From Capsaspora owczarzaki ATCC 30864 (lineage: Eukaryota; Opisthokonta; Filasterea), in NCBI RefSeq assembly GCF_000151315.2, contig NW_011887305.1:658826-722825 (forward strand): a stretch of DNA of 64,000 nt, in the 5' to 3' direction. The notes beneath the pieces are model-generated. The model did no database searches. It worked only from the letters and a program-made list of their open reading frames with translations, and was not told the DNA's origin. Positions 22,533 through 34,632 of this stretch are shown piece by piece. Numbering within the stretch: the stretch's first letter is position 1; each line of letters opens with the position of its first letter. The translations under genes were made by a program, and so were the position numbers.

Positions 22533-25500
22533 ATGTCAAACGCGCCGACACCGCCACTCTCGCCAAATGCAATCGCCGCGCTGAACGACATTGTGAACAA
22601 CCGCGACGCCGCGCACCCGTTCGGCAGCCCAATCGCCGTCGACTCCGTGCTTCACGTTCTTGCAATCTTCCGATGTGAGTCGTCGAGCGTCCTGTTGGCT
22701 GGGAGCGGGGGTGGTGGAGCAGCGCGCAACTTTCAAAGTCGAGTGAAGCGAGCGGTGAAGGGTTTCTCTCGCTCCCACTCTCACAAGCAGAGCAACAGAG
22801 CGATCGACGCTCGCTCTGATCTCACACACTTCGTGGAGCCAATGCCTTCTTGCACACAGGCTGGCCAGGTCCCGCAGTGGATGGCTCGCGTGCCCGTTCG
22901 AGCGGCGAAACGAGAAAACGAAACACAACAAAATCTTGAAAAAAAAATACAAAAATAAAAATAAAATCAAAAAAAGGCGGGAAAAAGTTGAACGCAAAAG
23001 CGGCTGAAACAAAATTCAATGCCTGCTGAATCGCAATGGTCGGACTGAGACTTTGTGGTGGTTGTTGTTGCTCACCACTGGAACGATTGATCAAACCCAC
23101 TGTCATTCAATATGTGGGGATTGCGATGATGATCGGACTAACAATTTGTGCTCAAACCTGTTGATTGTTTTGACATTTCGATCTTCCATCAGACACGGTC
23201 GACGACCGTCATTTGGCAGTTAGCCGGCAAACTTCAGACGGCTTTGCTGATGCGTTCGATGTGGTGCTCAGCGACGGCACATCCACGGTAAGTGTGCCAA
23301 TCCGTATCCGAGATCGTGGCTGCTGAGTGATTTTTTATTTGTTTTTTTTTTTTGGTTGTTTGTTTGTGGTGATGCGCACGTAGGTAAAGCTGCTGCTTGC
23401 ATCGATCTTCAACAAGAATGTACACTCTGGCGCATTGCAGCAATTTGATGTGATTCGAGTAAGCATACTCCCATACGATGTTTCACCTTCCTGGTTGTTC
23501 ATGTTGTTTCCTATTTATTTATTTATTTATTTTTTGGCTTGATTCACCTTTCCTCCACGCATCTGACACAACTAGGTCAAAAGCATTGCTCGGCAGGTCG
23601 ACGAAAAGATCCTACAGGCAGAGCCATTCGGAATTCTCGTGGAATACGAGCATGCCGGCAGGCTCCTGAAGCACCAACTCGAGAGCTTTTCAGACACACT
23701 CACTCCGCTCACTCGTGGCCGAGTCTACTATAGCGATCTTTACAGCTTGGACTTTCCTTCTTACGATAGCAGGTGGAGTAAACTCAATATCAATCTGACT
23801 CAGGTACGTTGCGCTTTGTACGTTGCGCTTTGTTTCGTGTCGCCAACCCTCCATGTGTATCCACAGGACCAAGGCGCAGACGGTCATCCCATTGGGGAAA
23901 TCATCTCCAAACACGCTGAACTCGACGCAAAACCTTCCATCATGGGTCGCGTCGTCCGCAAGACCGATGTTTCTTCGTACGCCAAGCCCGGTTCGCGGCA
24001 GCTCTACCCCATCATCTTTGGGCTGGTCATTGGTAGGATTGTGTGCATGGCTTTTTATTTGGGTATTCCACGCAGAGGGGTACTGCGGGTCGGCAGCGTT
24101 ACTAGTCCAATTGCTTTTTTTTTCGGGTTTTTTTTTTTTTTTTGTGATTGCTTCGCTTCCAGCCGACGATACCGGAGCCATCCCTGTCGTCTTCTGGAAT
24201 GATCTTTGCGCGAGATTCTACCAATCTATCGCTGTCGGCGATGTCTTGGTTATTTCAGGCTTCAAACTGCAGCCTGCATATCAAGCAACATTCCCAAACT
24301 TTCCGTACGAGCTTTCGCTCAACCAGTCGCACCCCGAAGCCCAAGTCTCGCGGCTAACGCCGACTGGACACTTTGATACCCTGTCATACTCTGGAAACGA
24401 CATCTTCCCGCCAGCCTCGGCCATCGAGACCGTTGTCCCGATTGCCCTGTTTGATCGACTGACCTCGTCAACAACGATCACGCTTGCAGGCATCATCACG
24501 GCCGTCGGACCGATCGAACGCGAGCGACTGCCATCGTCCAAGTTTGTTGTGTATCGCTGGATTTGTGTGGTGGACTTGGGCGCAGGTGCCAAAGCCAAAC
24601 CCTCCGCACCGTTTTGGGTCCGCGTTGGCACCTGCTCTCAGTCGGGCTTTATCTCGAGCGCCCTCCCTGGCCAAGCCGTGTTGCTGACACGGCTCAAGTT
24701 TGTAAGGCCCCCCATCAAAATCGACAGCACTGGCATAAAGTCAGACAGAACGACGCGATGTTTTGGGGTCACGACTCGCGAATCCCAATTCTACTCGCTC
24801 CCAACCGAGCGCCAGACTTGTGCAGGATCCGCTGTGCTTGACGATGCTGCAGCACTGACTGCCGATCCCAGCCCAGAGACGGATCGCCTTGGCCCGTTCG
24901 TGCTGCAGCCTTCCGCAGTCGCCATGCATGATGCAGCGGCGATGGCTCGCACAACCTGTCGCCTTAGTCTCGAAACTATTGCCATTGAGAGCAGGAACAT
25001 GGCGTTTTTGAGTCCTACGTCGCAGGTGCGCGAATATTTGGCGTCGCCAGTGGTCAAGCATGTGATTGCAGCTTGCAACGCCACAAGTCTGTCCTTCCTG
25101 CGTCCAATGAAACTGCTGCTTCACCCAGTGATCGTTGGAGACCGCATGCCGGATACTGTCGACCAAATGACTGAGCTCGCCCATTCCGATGACGGAAGCA
25201 ATGCGTGGGAGTCGACAGGCCATCGGCACAGCCACCCGCCCTTGAGTTCCTTGGACGAGGTCAAGACGGCAGCCGCCAATCTGCACCTGTTTGAGTCCAT
25301 GTCGGTTCTTGTTCAAGGCACCATCAATAGCTTTCACCTGAGCGAGGAAGTTGCCCAAGTCTGCGTGCTGGAAGAAGCGAATGCATCGGCTTTGACGCCA
25401 ACAGCCTCTTCCTCGCAGACAAACGCCACAGCTGGCACGTCATCGTCGACTTCCCTACCCACGCGCAGTCGAAGATCCGCCAGTGCGATGGACGCGCCGT

Positions 25501-26340
25501 CCGCCTCTGAGACGGTTGCGACGCGCTCCAGCAAACGGCTTCGTGGCGGTGCCAAACCCAGTCCTAGCCAGTCCCTCAAAGGTGCGTCTTCTGCGGCCGT
25601 GCTCGCCGAAAGCGCACCCAAGCTGAGCTCGCAGCAACTGGCTGCCGCATCCAAAGGTATTCCGGAACCAGAGCTGGTCTGGACCTTTGACATCAGCTCC
25701 GTGCCAAACACGGCGCATCCTTTTGGGCTGATTGTCCCGCCCAAGCGTTCGTTTGATATGAGCATTGTTCCGGCAGTGGAAGCTGCTGGCGCGACCACAT
25801 TTGCGAGGACTGCTTGGAGCATGAGCATTTCCGGCATCAACGCCCAAAGCGAGCCGCTCAAAATTGGTGTCACGCCTGACTGCGCGGAAACCGTTCATCG
25901 AGTGGATGAGGTATGGCGGGGTTTTCTTTTAGCGACACGATAGTGGAATCGTGGTTGTTTCGGATTTTGACTCGTGGCTGGCCTTCTTTTTTTTTGGTTT
26001 TTTTTTTTGGCTATTCCTTTTTTTCCTCGTTGTGGCATGTAGGGACTGAGCTTGCGTGAAGCTCTTGTGGCACGATTCTCTCCCGAGCTGCTCCAAGGCA
26101 TTGCCGATGTCGAAGAGGATGCGACAAAGTTGCAAACGACGGTAATTGTCGTTGGTTTTGTTGCTTTGAGGTTTTGCCCCTGTTTTTCATTTGGTTTGCT
26201 GATTGCCTTTGCTGCATATTGACTTTGACTTCCAGCTGGTGAATAACCTGGGTGATCGCCGATTACTGTTTGCCATTCGGTTGCATCGTGAAAGCAGCCA
26301 TCGAGTCGTCGCCATTTTGTCGCGAGTCTATCCCTTGTAG
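22533..26340 (+). CDS. RADX-like RPA1-related single-stranded DNA-binding protein
   Basis: Eight exons: 22533-22674, 23193-23287, 23384-23458, 23576-23803, 23867-24032, 24163-25910, 26043-26141, 26236-26340; about 885 aa (human RADX about 855). RADX binds single-stranded DNA at replication forks through RPA-like OB folds and limits RAD51 there. Seen: an N-terminal OB-like segment (DAFDVVLSDGTSTVKLLL), an RPA70-type OB segment across exons 5-6 (KPSIMGRVVRKTDVS ... DDTGAIPVVFWNDLC ... GDVLVISGFKLQPAY), then a region with VVYRWICVVDLG ... RESQFYSLP resembling the RADX middle part, and an acidic/Ser-rich linker before the C terminus. The family call rests on remembered RADX features and length; a divergent RPA1 paralog is the alternative. 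The frame is open to an ATG at 22467 that would add a hydrophobic leader, unlikely for a nuclear protein, so the second Met was chosen. Confidence 0.6.
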
Positions 26341-27047
26341 CCTGCTTGTTCCCGCCCTTTTTTGTTGTTGTTGTTGTTGTTTCCACTTTTCCATTTCGTT
26401 GGAGTAAATCTTTTGCGCGCATGAACCCGTCAGATGGCTAAAATGGTGATGTTGACAATGGCGTTGGATTGGCTGAAAACGAAACAGACATCTCTCCCTC
26501 TCGCGCATCAAAGAGTCGCCTTGCTTTGCCCCGGCCCACCACCTCCTCAGCCCTCCTTTTCCGAATTGACACCATCTCCTGCCATTTGGCTGCCATTGCG
26601 TCAGTCGCAGATTGCCGGTCGCGGAATGGCTGCTGATGACTTTTCCACCTCGCTCTGCGTTCGCCAATTTCCAGCCAATCGCGTTCGGTTCTGAATGCGC
26701 ACAATTTCCAAGCGTTGTTTTTTTTTTTTTTTTGTGCAAAACACAAATTCAGTTCCAGTTGTTCACTCTTCATTTTTGTTTTTCCCCGTTTCGTTTCCAT
26801 TTAGTGCTGTTCGTCACTCGAAGGTTGACTCGACTAGATCTGCGAACATCGAAAGCGTTTGAGCAAAGAATCGGCAAAACAACCAAAAGCAAGTCCGTCC
26901 GATTTGGTCCATCCAAGTCTTCGAAATCTGCGGACATCAATCTGCGGCACTGTTCGGTCTGTGCATTTGTTTTTGTAATCGACATACCTTTGCTTATCAA
27001 CAAAACGTACAAGTTTCAGCCATCACAAGCGCCTTCTTCATCCAAGA
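26341..27047. other. Spacer between the RADX-like and RING ligase genes
   Basis: About 700 bp; 3' flank of the RADX-like gene and promoter of the next gene. It includes GTT repeats (about 26361-26380) and a T run (about 26717-26733). No gene seen. Confidence 0.5.
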
Positions 27048-29436
27048 ATGAGCTCGGAATCGCAGGAGCACAACGCGGCTGTTCGACAGCAGCACAATCA
27101 CGCGCATCATCACCATCCCCGTGCCGCCCATACTCGGGAGAATGAGGCAGCATTTCAAGAGCACGATTCGCTGCACAAGGCCAATGTGGTTCATGAAGTG
27201 CATGGTAAGTTGGTGTAGAACTGCAGAACTGCACAAATTTAGAAATGTACCGTGCAGCTGCTCACATCCTGCGAATCCCGCTTCTTCTTCTCCTCTTCCT
27301 CCGTCAATGCATCAAATTATCACCACCTAATGCACCACAGAACACACAAGCGACGTCGACGCCGAACTCCACGCGCACCTTCCATCGGGAAGCATTTCTC
27401 CTCCTGCCGTGCAAATATCATTCGCGCCGGCTCCAGTGATTGAGCTGTTTGCTGCGCTGCAGCCCTCCGCTCTGATCGGCAAAACGAGTACCTCAAGCCA
27501 AGAAATGCATCAGCAAATCCACGCTCTGCAACGTGCTGCTGGAGTGGCTCGCCAACAACCTGACGAGCAGATTCTGCGCCAAATCATCCAGCCAGGGGTG
27601 CTTGATGGCGTGGTTATGCTGCTGGGCCACGCATGGACGCCAGTCGTGGTCATCGAGGCTGCCAGGACGCTCGCCAATTGGTCGCACCATTCAGAAATTC
27701 TCTCAGACCAGCTCAGCCGCCGAGGTGCGGTCGAATCACTGCTTCAGCTCCTTCCCCGTCATCTCGACAACATGGAGGTGGTGCGCTGCGCAACGCATGC
27801 CATTGCCAATCTGTTTGCGCACTCCAACGAAAATGTCGTGCTGGCAACCAACATTCAGATTCCGTGGCCTTGCTCGGGCGCGCCCTTCCCGTGCGACCGG
27901 CCGGTCAGCGGTGTGGCCGCGCTGGTGCACTTGCTTCGTCATACGGCGGAGCAGGGCTATCCCACTGCAGCCGTGCAGGTCGCTCGAGGTCTGGCGCATT
28001 GCACGCGCGTCCCGACCGCGGCAGCGTTGATTCTGAGTGCCCAGTCGCTCAACCACAGCCCTGATGACAAGGGCGCATCCAACCCATCGTCACCGTGCGC
28101 CGTCACTGGCTGCCCCCTCAATTTTGAGAGCTCGGACGAGGCGAGCGAATCCGACCAGTCCGAGCACCATGACGCGCCGAATTCCACGTCTGAACACGGC
28201 CTTCCTTCTCCCGCGCTTCGCACAACGAGTGCACCAATGCCAATCCCCGAGAATTCTCTAAATCGCGCACGCGACCAGTCTCGCGCGCGCTTCTACTCTT
28301 ACGCCATGGATATCTTTTCGGGAACCCTCAAGTGGTACCTCGAAGTGGAAGAGTACGCTCGGCAACACGGAGCAGATCTTAACGTGGAGGAGAACGAGGA
28401 CAACGATGTCACCTTCTTCTTGGCGCGTGTGTTTGCCAACATTTCCTTGATGGAAGGAACGAGCGGTCGCTTTCTATCCTTGGCCGAAATTCCGCGTCAG
28501 CTCGTCGCCTTGCTGCAAATCAAGCCCCACCCCGTTTCGAGCAGCAGGATTTACGCGCCAATCACGGCCAAGCTGATTGCACAGACCGTGGCCAATATTG
28601 GCGTGCATACGGCCTGCTGCGTCCAGCTGCTCTCCGAGAACTGCGCTGCCACTTTGATCGCAAGCATGCAGGCCGTTCTAGCGCCTATTGTCGCGGCATC
28701 AAGCGCCGGCTCACTGAGCCAGCAATCAACCGCGCTTGCCGAGTATCTCGAAGAGCATTCCGAGCTGGTGCGTTGCCTGACGCATGCGATTGCGAACATT
28801 GCCCAAGTCTCGCAAGACGAACGGGTGTTTGCTCCGCTCGTCCAGCCTCTGACGCTGGCTCTCACAGTCGCTCAAAACGAAGTGGTGCTTGCCACGTTCG
28901 GCATGTGCATCTTTAGCCTTTGCGCTGATTCTCAAATGGCACATGCATTTTCGCGCGCCGACTTGCTGGCACGGCTCCGTGCGCAGCACTCGCGCATTAT
29001 CGTGTCGAGAAGCGATCAGCTCGGGAGCGCTCACGTCGCAGCGGCCTTGTTCCAGCTCGATCGTGCACAGCAGCCCCTTGTTGAGCTCCGACCTGCTGGA
29101 ATCCATCCCGACCGCTTGTCCGAGCTGTTCGAAAAGTACGCGTACGAGGTGAAGAAGAGCTCGGACACGCCGGCGCTTGTGGACGAGCTACGAGACGATC
29201 AGATCTTCCGTATGGATTCCGACGAAGACAGTGATGTGTCTTGCAACGATGGGTGCGACGGATGCACGCACGACGACGAAGCTCAATGCCCAATTTGCAT
29301 GGAGTGCGTCGCAGCTGGCGATGTGATGGTTCGCCTCCCATCGTGTGGACATGTCTTCCACGTTAGCTGCGTTGGACTGTGGCTCGAGTCGCATACGGCG
29401 TGCCCAATGTGCCGTTGCGAGGTGCTGAAGCGATAA
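27048..29436 (+). CDS. ARM-repeat-like RING-H2 E3 ubiquitin ligase
   Basis: Two exons: 27048-27204 and 27341-29436; about 750 aa. The N terminus is His-rich (HNHAHHHHPR). The middle (about 75-640) is helical, with repeated blocks such as VLDGVVMLLGHAWTPVVVIE, RTLANWSHHSEIL and CLTHAIANIAQ, typical of armadillo-type repeats, interrupted by an acidic Ser-rich insert (about residues 295-345). The last 50 residues are a RING-H2 finger: CPICMEC, then LPSCGHVFHVSCVGLW and ACPMC, giving the C3H2C3 ligand set for two zinc ions. RING-H2 fingers recruit E2 enzymes and ARM repeats bind substrates, so a cytosolic or nuclear E3 ligase is likely. I recognise no specific ortholog. The second exon is preceded by CACCACAG and its phase fits exon 1. 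Confidence 0.8.
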
Positions 29437-30436
29437 AATGTGTGTTGGTTTTTATGTCAATGATGTGGAATTTATTTTGGACAATTTGCTCCTTGTACTA
29501 GTATGTCAACGTTTAGCTGAATAAATTGGTTTTGACCTTGTTGTACTGTGTTGGAAACGACTCGACCGAGCGTAGATGTCGAGTGAAAGCGAATGGTGCC
29601 AGGATCTTTGTCGCGTACTTGGGCCAGCGTGATATCCCTTGTCCCGCTCCCGTTATCAATTCTTCCACCACTGGTTGATTCGAAATATAGTTCAAGTCAA
29701 ATATGTAGGGCACTTGTGCCCTCGCAGGCGTTGGGGACCGCACCAAACACGAGTAAATTGGAGCAACATTCTCGGAGGCGGCGAAGGGACGATCGCCCAT
29801 CAATGACCAGCGCCATTCTTTCAAATTTTGTCTTTCTTATCAATTTTATGTATTATTATGTTTAAAAATCAAGGATTTCGGCGAGAACATACTCCAATCC
29901 AACTTTAGATCGACTGGAGCACATCAATTGATCTTTTTGATTGACGCAGGTCGTGACGGGGCGCAAGCCCCAAATCCGAACCAACCAATACTCCCGGCTT
30001 TCATTAACAGCTAAATGAGCTAGAATTCAAGTTCCAGCAACCTTCGCCGGCTGGAAGGACTTGTATCACGTCCCGCCACAGCGCGCGAATTCGAGTTTCG
30101 GTTTCTTCCACCGTACTCTGTTCTTCCAAACGCATTTTTTGTCATGCCGTTTTAAGTGTAATATTTCGGTTGAATGCAACCTGTTTGCGAGCAACGTCTT
30201 GCCGCTCTGTCATTCCGGCGCCGAGTCCACTGAGGTCCTCTGACAAGCGAAAATCGCTGTATTGCGACCAAAGAACTCTGAGGCTTTTCACGCTCCCCCC
30301 CCCTTGCTCGCGCACCAGCTCCCGTACATGGCAAGCTTGTTCGCAGTGCATCCAACATGACTGGAGTTGCTTTTGCGGTTGATTTTTTCTCAGACATGTT
30401 CCACTCCTTTCTTTGTGCGGTTGCCGGCTTCCCAAA
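29437..30436. other. 1-kb spacer with an orphan minus-strand ORF
   Basis: Contains a minus-strand open frame at 29513-29824 (103 codons from the first ATG). Its composition is protein-like (for example PYIFDLNYISNQPVVEELI), with no low-complexity bias, but I recognise no family. The rest shows no feature except the presumed promoter of the next gene and a C run near 30294-30303. Confidence 0.4.
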
Positions 30437-31880
30437 ATGAGCTGGACTCGCTCGGACGCCTCGAGCCACTCCGCCATGCTCAGCAGCAGTAGCAGCGACA
30501 TTGGCGCTGTCTGCATTGAGCTGCGTCCGACAGCATTGACGACGCCTGAGAATGAGACTGACTGGGCTTCCATTGCCCAACAACAACCCAATCAAGACCT
30601 TCAACAACTGGAGCAGCAGAGCAGCGGCGACGCGACCGAGCTCGAGGTGCTCCAGTTTCCAAGTAGCAACAGTAGTGCCAACAGCAATGCAGCTGATAGA
30701 CTGAAAGCGGCTGGAGCCGGAGCCGGAGCAGAACCCACCGCCGCCACCGAGTCGGCCGACCGCAAGCAGCCAACGATCAAAGCCAAGCAAGTGCCGCCGC
30801 GAGTGCTGGCGCTGGCGACCCCGCGCGTGCGTAGAATGCTCAAGCTGAGGACGCGGATACGGTTTGTGTCGTTTGTGCTGTTTGCCGTGCTGGGCAAGAC
30901 GCTGCTGCTGTCGCTCGTGCTGCCGTTCTGGGGCGAGACGAGCATCTCGCAGACGCGCAATGTCACTGCTGCGCCGCCGACGCCGTCAACTCCAGGCACC
31001 TTCAATGTCCATGTCGATGTCAGCGACAAGAATGTCGGACTGCTGTTCGAGTACTCGGACTTTGGCCACCGCGCAAGTACGTGTTTTGCTTGAGATTTGG
31101 ATTCATTCTTTTGGATTTCGAGTTTTTTGTTGTTTCGTTTGGGAGCATCCTTCAGTGAGGGTCAAGTGCTATTGCGATAGTGCGAACAAGTGTGCACTCA
31201 CAAATGCTTTGTATTTTGGCTGTGCGAATCAGCATTTCCGCAATGGCCGTTCGGACTCTCCGCGTTCCTCATGTGTGTCTCGATTGTCTTGCTGATGGCA
31301 ACCGGACTTGTGCTCGAGCATTGTCGGCGATGTATTCTGGAAGGCCAGCGAGTACTCGGCTACCACACTGCTGCCGCCATTCTACCGCTCTTCCAAAGTA
31401 ACTTGACAGTTTTGTCGGATGTTGGTTTGAGTCAGAATCTGACATTTTCGCTGATTTCTGTGTTTTTTGTGGTTTTTTTTTTTTTTTTTTTGCCCTCCAG
31501 TTCTCGCGCAGCTCGGAGCGTTCTACATTTTTGGTCGGTACGGCATGCCGCGCGAAATGGATGACGGCACTGCCAACTACCAGTGGGACTCGACCGTCTG
31601 GGGCGGCTCAATCTACGAGCTGTTTGTCATTATGGCGATGGAGGGCCTGCAGTGCATCACACATCTCAACCTCCGCCTTGTGGTTGGGCAAATACCCGGC
31701 GAGGTCCTCAAGTACGAAGACGAGCTCGATTCCAAGGAGAAGGCGGAAGAAGGAGAAGCAGACGACAGCGGCGATCGGTTGTCCGCGCCAAGATCCACCT
31801 CTGCTCTGATGGCCGAGTCCATGCGAGAGGACGCCAGTCGCTCTTCCACCGAGCAAGACGCTTGGCCCTCGCATGTGTAA
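30437..31880 (+). CDS. Unknown membrane protein with four predicted helices
   Basis: Three exons: 30437-31076, 31233-31397, 31501-31880; about 394 aa. The first 140 residues are polar and Gln/Ser/Ala-rich, ending in a basic stretch (RRMLKLRTRIR). Four hydrophobic segments follow at about residues 141-163 (FVSFVLFAVLGKTLLLSLVL), 220-242 (GLSAFLMCVSIVLLMATGLV), 255-280 (YHTAAAILPLFQSILAQLGA) and 304-327 (SIYELFVIMAMEGLQCI). The loop between helices 1 and 2 has an N-V-T glycosylation motif, consistent with a luminal or outside position, and the C-terminal tail is acidic and Ser-rich. Exon phases match at both junctions, and intron 2 has a run of about 20 T before its CTCCAG acceptor. I do not recognise the family, so no function is proposed. 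Confidence 0.7.
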
Positions 31881-32104
31881 AAAGAATGATTTTTTTTTTT
31901 TGAGTCGCTGTTGTTGTTTCTCTTCCTCTGTTGACGAGTGATGAGCTTAGTAGTTTAAGTCGTTTTTGTACCACCGGTTTTCTGTTCAATAGCATGTTAC
32001 TTTGGTCTGGGATGAATCGTTCGCTTGCAATCACGCTTCCATATGCTGTATGTACTTGTCACTCTTTGTTTGTCCCCTCATACAGTAGTACTGCACGTTT
32101 GACA

Positions 32105-34557
32105 ATGTCGACGCGCGAGGTCATCACGCTCCAGTTTGGCCACTATGCGAATTTTGTCGGAACGCACTTCTGGAACGCCCAGCAGGCGCAGTTCACGCTC
32201 CCGAGTCCGAACGCAGTCCAGCATGTCGACCACGACGTGCTCTTCCGCAGCGGCCAGACGCGGGCGAGCGACGACGAAGCCAGCGCATCATCGGGCTCGC
32301 TGCTGCTGAGTGGCAATCAGACGGGCGCGGTGATCTCGACGTACACGCCGCGCCTGCTCGCGTTCGACCTGAAGGGCAGTCTCAGCACAATGAGCAAGGT
32401 TGGCGCCGGGTTGTACTCGGAGTACTCGGAGCGACCGTCCACCAGCAGCGCCGACCAGCAAGCCGCATGGTAACCTCCCTTAGTTCACTCACTCACTCGT
32501 CATGTTTGTCACCGCACCGCCATTCAATTTCAATGCAGTAGAGCTCAGAGTTATCGGGTGTGCGCTTTTGTTTTTGTTTTTGCTCATAATGTATTTCGGG
32601 GTGGTGGCGAAATGATTTTGACAGGGCTGGGAATATTCAACGAATCGAGCAATCCACTGCTCAGAAGCACCCCTTCATGGCCGAGCTGGACGCAGATTAT
32701 CATGTAAGGCATCTGAGCACTGCTGTGGTGCTCGTGAGCAGTTACCGCCTCATACATGACCTGCACAGTACAATCTGACCGTTTGTCTAACTTTTACGTG
32801 CTTACCTTGCTTGCGTTGTCCTGGCTCTTGTCATCTCGCTTGTAGGCGGCGATTGCAGGGCGACCCAGACCCCAGCGCGAACGATTCGTGCTCGACTACC
32901 AAAATGTTCGGTTTTGGTCGGACGTCTGTGTCATGCACTTGCATCCCCGTTCAGTTCAGCTGACATCCAAGTTTGTGCATCACAGCTCCATCGAGCCGTT
33001 CGATCTTTACGGCCACGGCTCCTCTGTCTGGGCAGATCCAGATGTAAGAGACTCGACAGAGCTTTTTGGGGTGAATGAGTTTGCCTGCTCGTGTTCGAAA
33101 TTTGCTCATCTTGGCTCCAACCTCCTCTCAAAACAGTTCCAAGACAAGGTGGAAACCGACTTGCACTTCTTTGCGGAGGAATGCGACTCTCTGCATGGGT
33201 TTCACATCCTTGCGGATGTCGCCAGTGGGTTTGGTGGCTTGACGGAATCCGTCTTATCGCTCGTTGCAGACGAGTATGGCTCAAAGTCACGTCTCGTATT
33301 TGGGCTGTCTCCGTATTGTCACAACTACTCGGACGATCTGCAGCAGGTCACAATCAGGTTTTGTATTGTGTGAGAGTGTTTGAAAATCGCACTCACTCTC
33401 GTTTTTTTTTTTTTTTTTTTTTTTTTTTTTGTCTTGGGTTCTGGGCACGCAAATAGGAGACGTACCGAGCCAAGAGTGCCATCAACAACGTTCTTAGTAC
33501 TGCGGCAATCAGTGAATTGGCGTCCTGTTACGTTCCCGTTTCCGACTCCATTTTGAACTTTTCTCCACCCGGACTGAATGCTCGTGTAAAGCAGACCCCA
33601 GTTTTCCCCCCATTATCGTCTTGGCCGAATTCCCCAACAAGCTTTCACCGTCTCACCTACTTCTCACCCACTTGCTACCTCCCAACACAGGCTAATTCGT
33701 GGTATCATTCTTCTGCCGTGGTGGCGTCTCTCATCGACACGGTCACCCTGCCTTATCGATTGACCAAGCAGCACACATCCATTCATCACATCCTGAGCGT
33801 GCTTGCACTCGGCGGTGCCCGGGGTGGCTTGGCCGGCCTCGCCGCTGCCACGCGCTACCCAAGGACCTTCAGTCCCGAAAATCTGGACAAGCAACTCGAG
33901 TCTGCCCCTTCGTACCGCTCCTCTGATGTCGAAGCTGCCTTTACATCATTTACACCTGGTGTTTCTGTGAAGGTATATTTCTGGCTCTCGGGTGCTCCTC
34001 TTCAACGAGTTCTGTTTTAAATGTGTTCCATCTGGTTCTTTGGCTTGATTTTGGTACTTTATGCAGGGTGACATTCGGTCTCAATTCACGACGCTTCGTG
34101 GAATTCTCAAGGGGTTATCTGGAGAGCAAACGCAAGAAGTGTTTTCTCACTTTGCCGTTGCTGGGTAGGTTGTCCGTCGGCCTTTGTTTTTGTTATTTTA
34201 CTAAGAGATGCGCCTCGCTCACGTGAACTCAACCCTTTTGCTCTCATCAGATCGCTGTCGCAAGCATGTGACACGTCTAGCGCCTTCCCGTTGGAGGCCC
34301 CATTCCCGTGCTCGGTCTTTGGATACGCCTCCGCCTCGGAAATTCCGACTTCTCACCCCGTCATCGCGTCCCTCCGCTCTGGTGGTCGGGTGAGCAGTGG
34401 CGCCGTCAATCACGCAGTCAAGGCCCTACGTGACGCGAGCTACGCTACCTACGCGCACGAGTATGATAATTGTGGCGTGAGCCGTGACGATCTGACAGAG
34501 GCCCGCGAATCTCTCCTCAACCTGCGGGACACTGATTCGGATGATGTCGACTTCTAG
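32105..34557 (+). CDS. MSTO1: Misato/DML1 tubulin-like mitochondrial distribution protein
   Basis: Eight exons: 32105-32469, 32625-32703, 32846-33043, 33137-33346, 33457-33585, 33691-33972, 34067-34164, 34251-34557; about 555 aa (human MSTO1 about 570). Misato/DML1 proteins are tubulin/FtsZ-related and affect mitochondrial distribution and morphology. The N terminus REVITLQFGHYANFVGTHFW is the misato segment I hallmark. Further matches are YTPRLLAFDLKGSLS, FWSDVCVMHLHPRS, LHFFAEECDSLHGFHILAD and DTVTLPYRL. The 105-nt intron between exons 5 and 6 (33586-33690) is a multiple of three and has no stop, so retention would add 35 residues; family alignment favours removal. Intron 4 has about 30 consecutive T upstream of its AATAG acceptor. 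The stop lies only 75 bp from the stop of convergent KMT5A. Confidence 0.9.
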
Positions 34558-34632
34558 AGAAAGAAGTGTACCAGTACGCTCAATATTCTCCTTGTATTTT
34601 GCTCAGCATTTAAAGTACACGTCTTTGTTTTG

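Noticed and set aside
29930-30000. GGGGCGCAAGCCCC inverted repeat considered as part of a tRNA or other RNA gene
   Set aside because: No full cloverleaf, no T-loop or anticodon arm could be fitted by eye.
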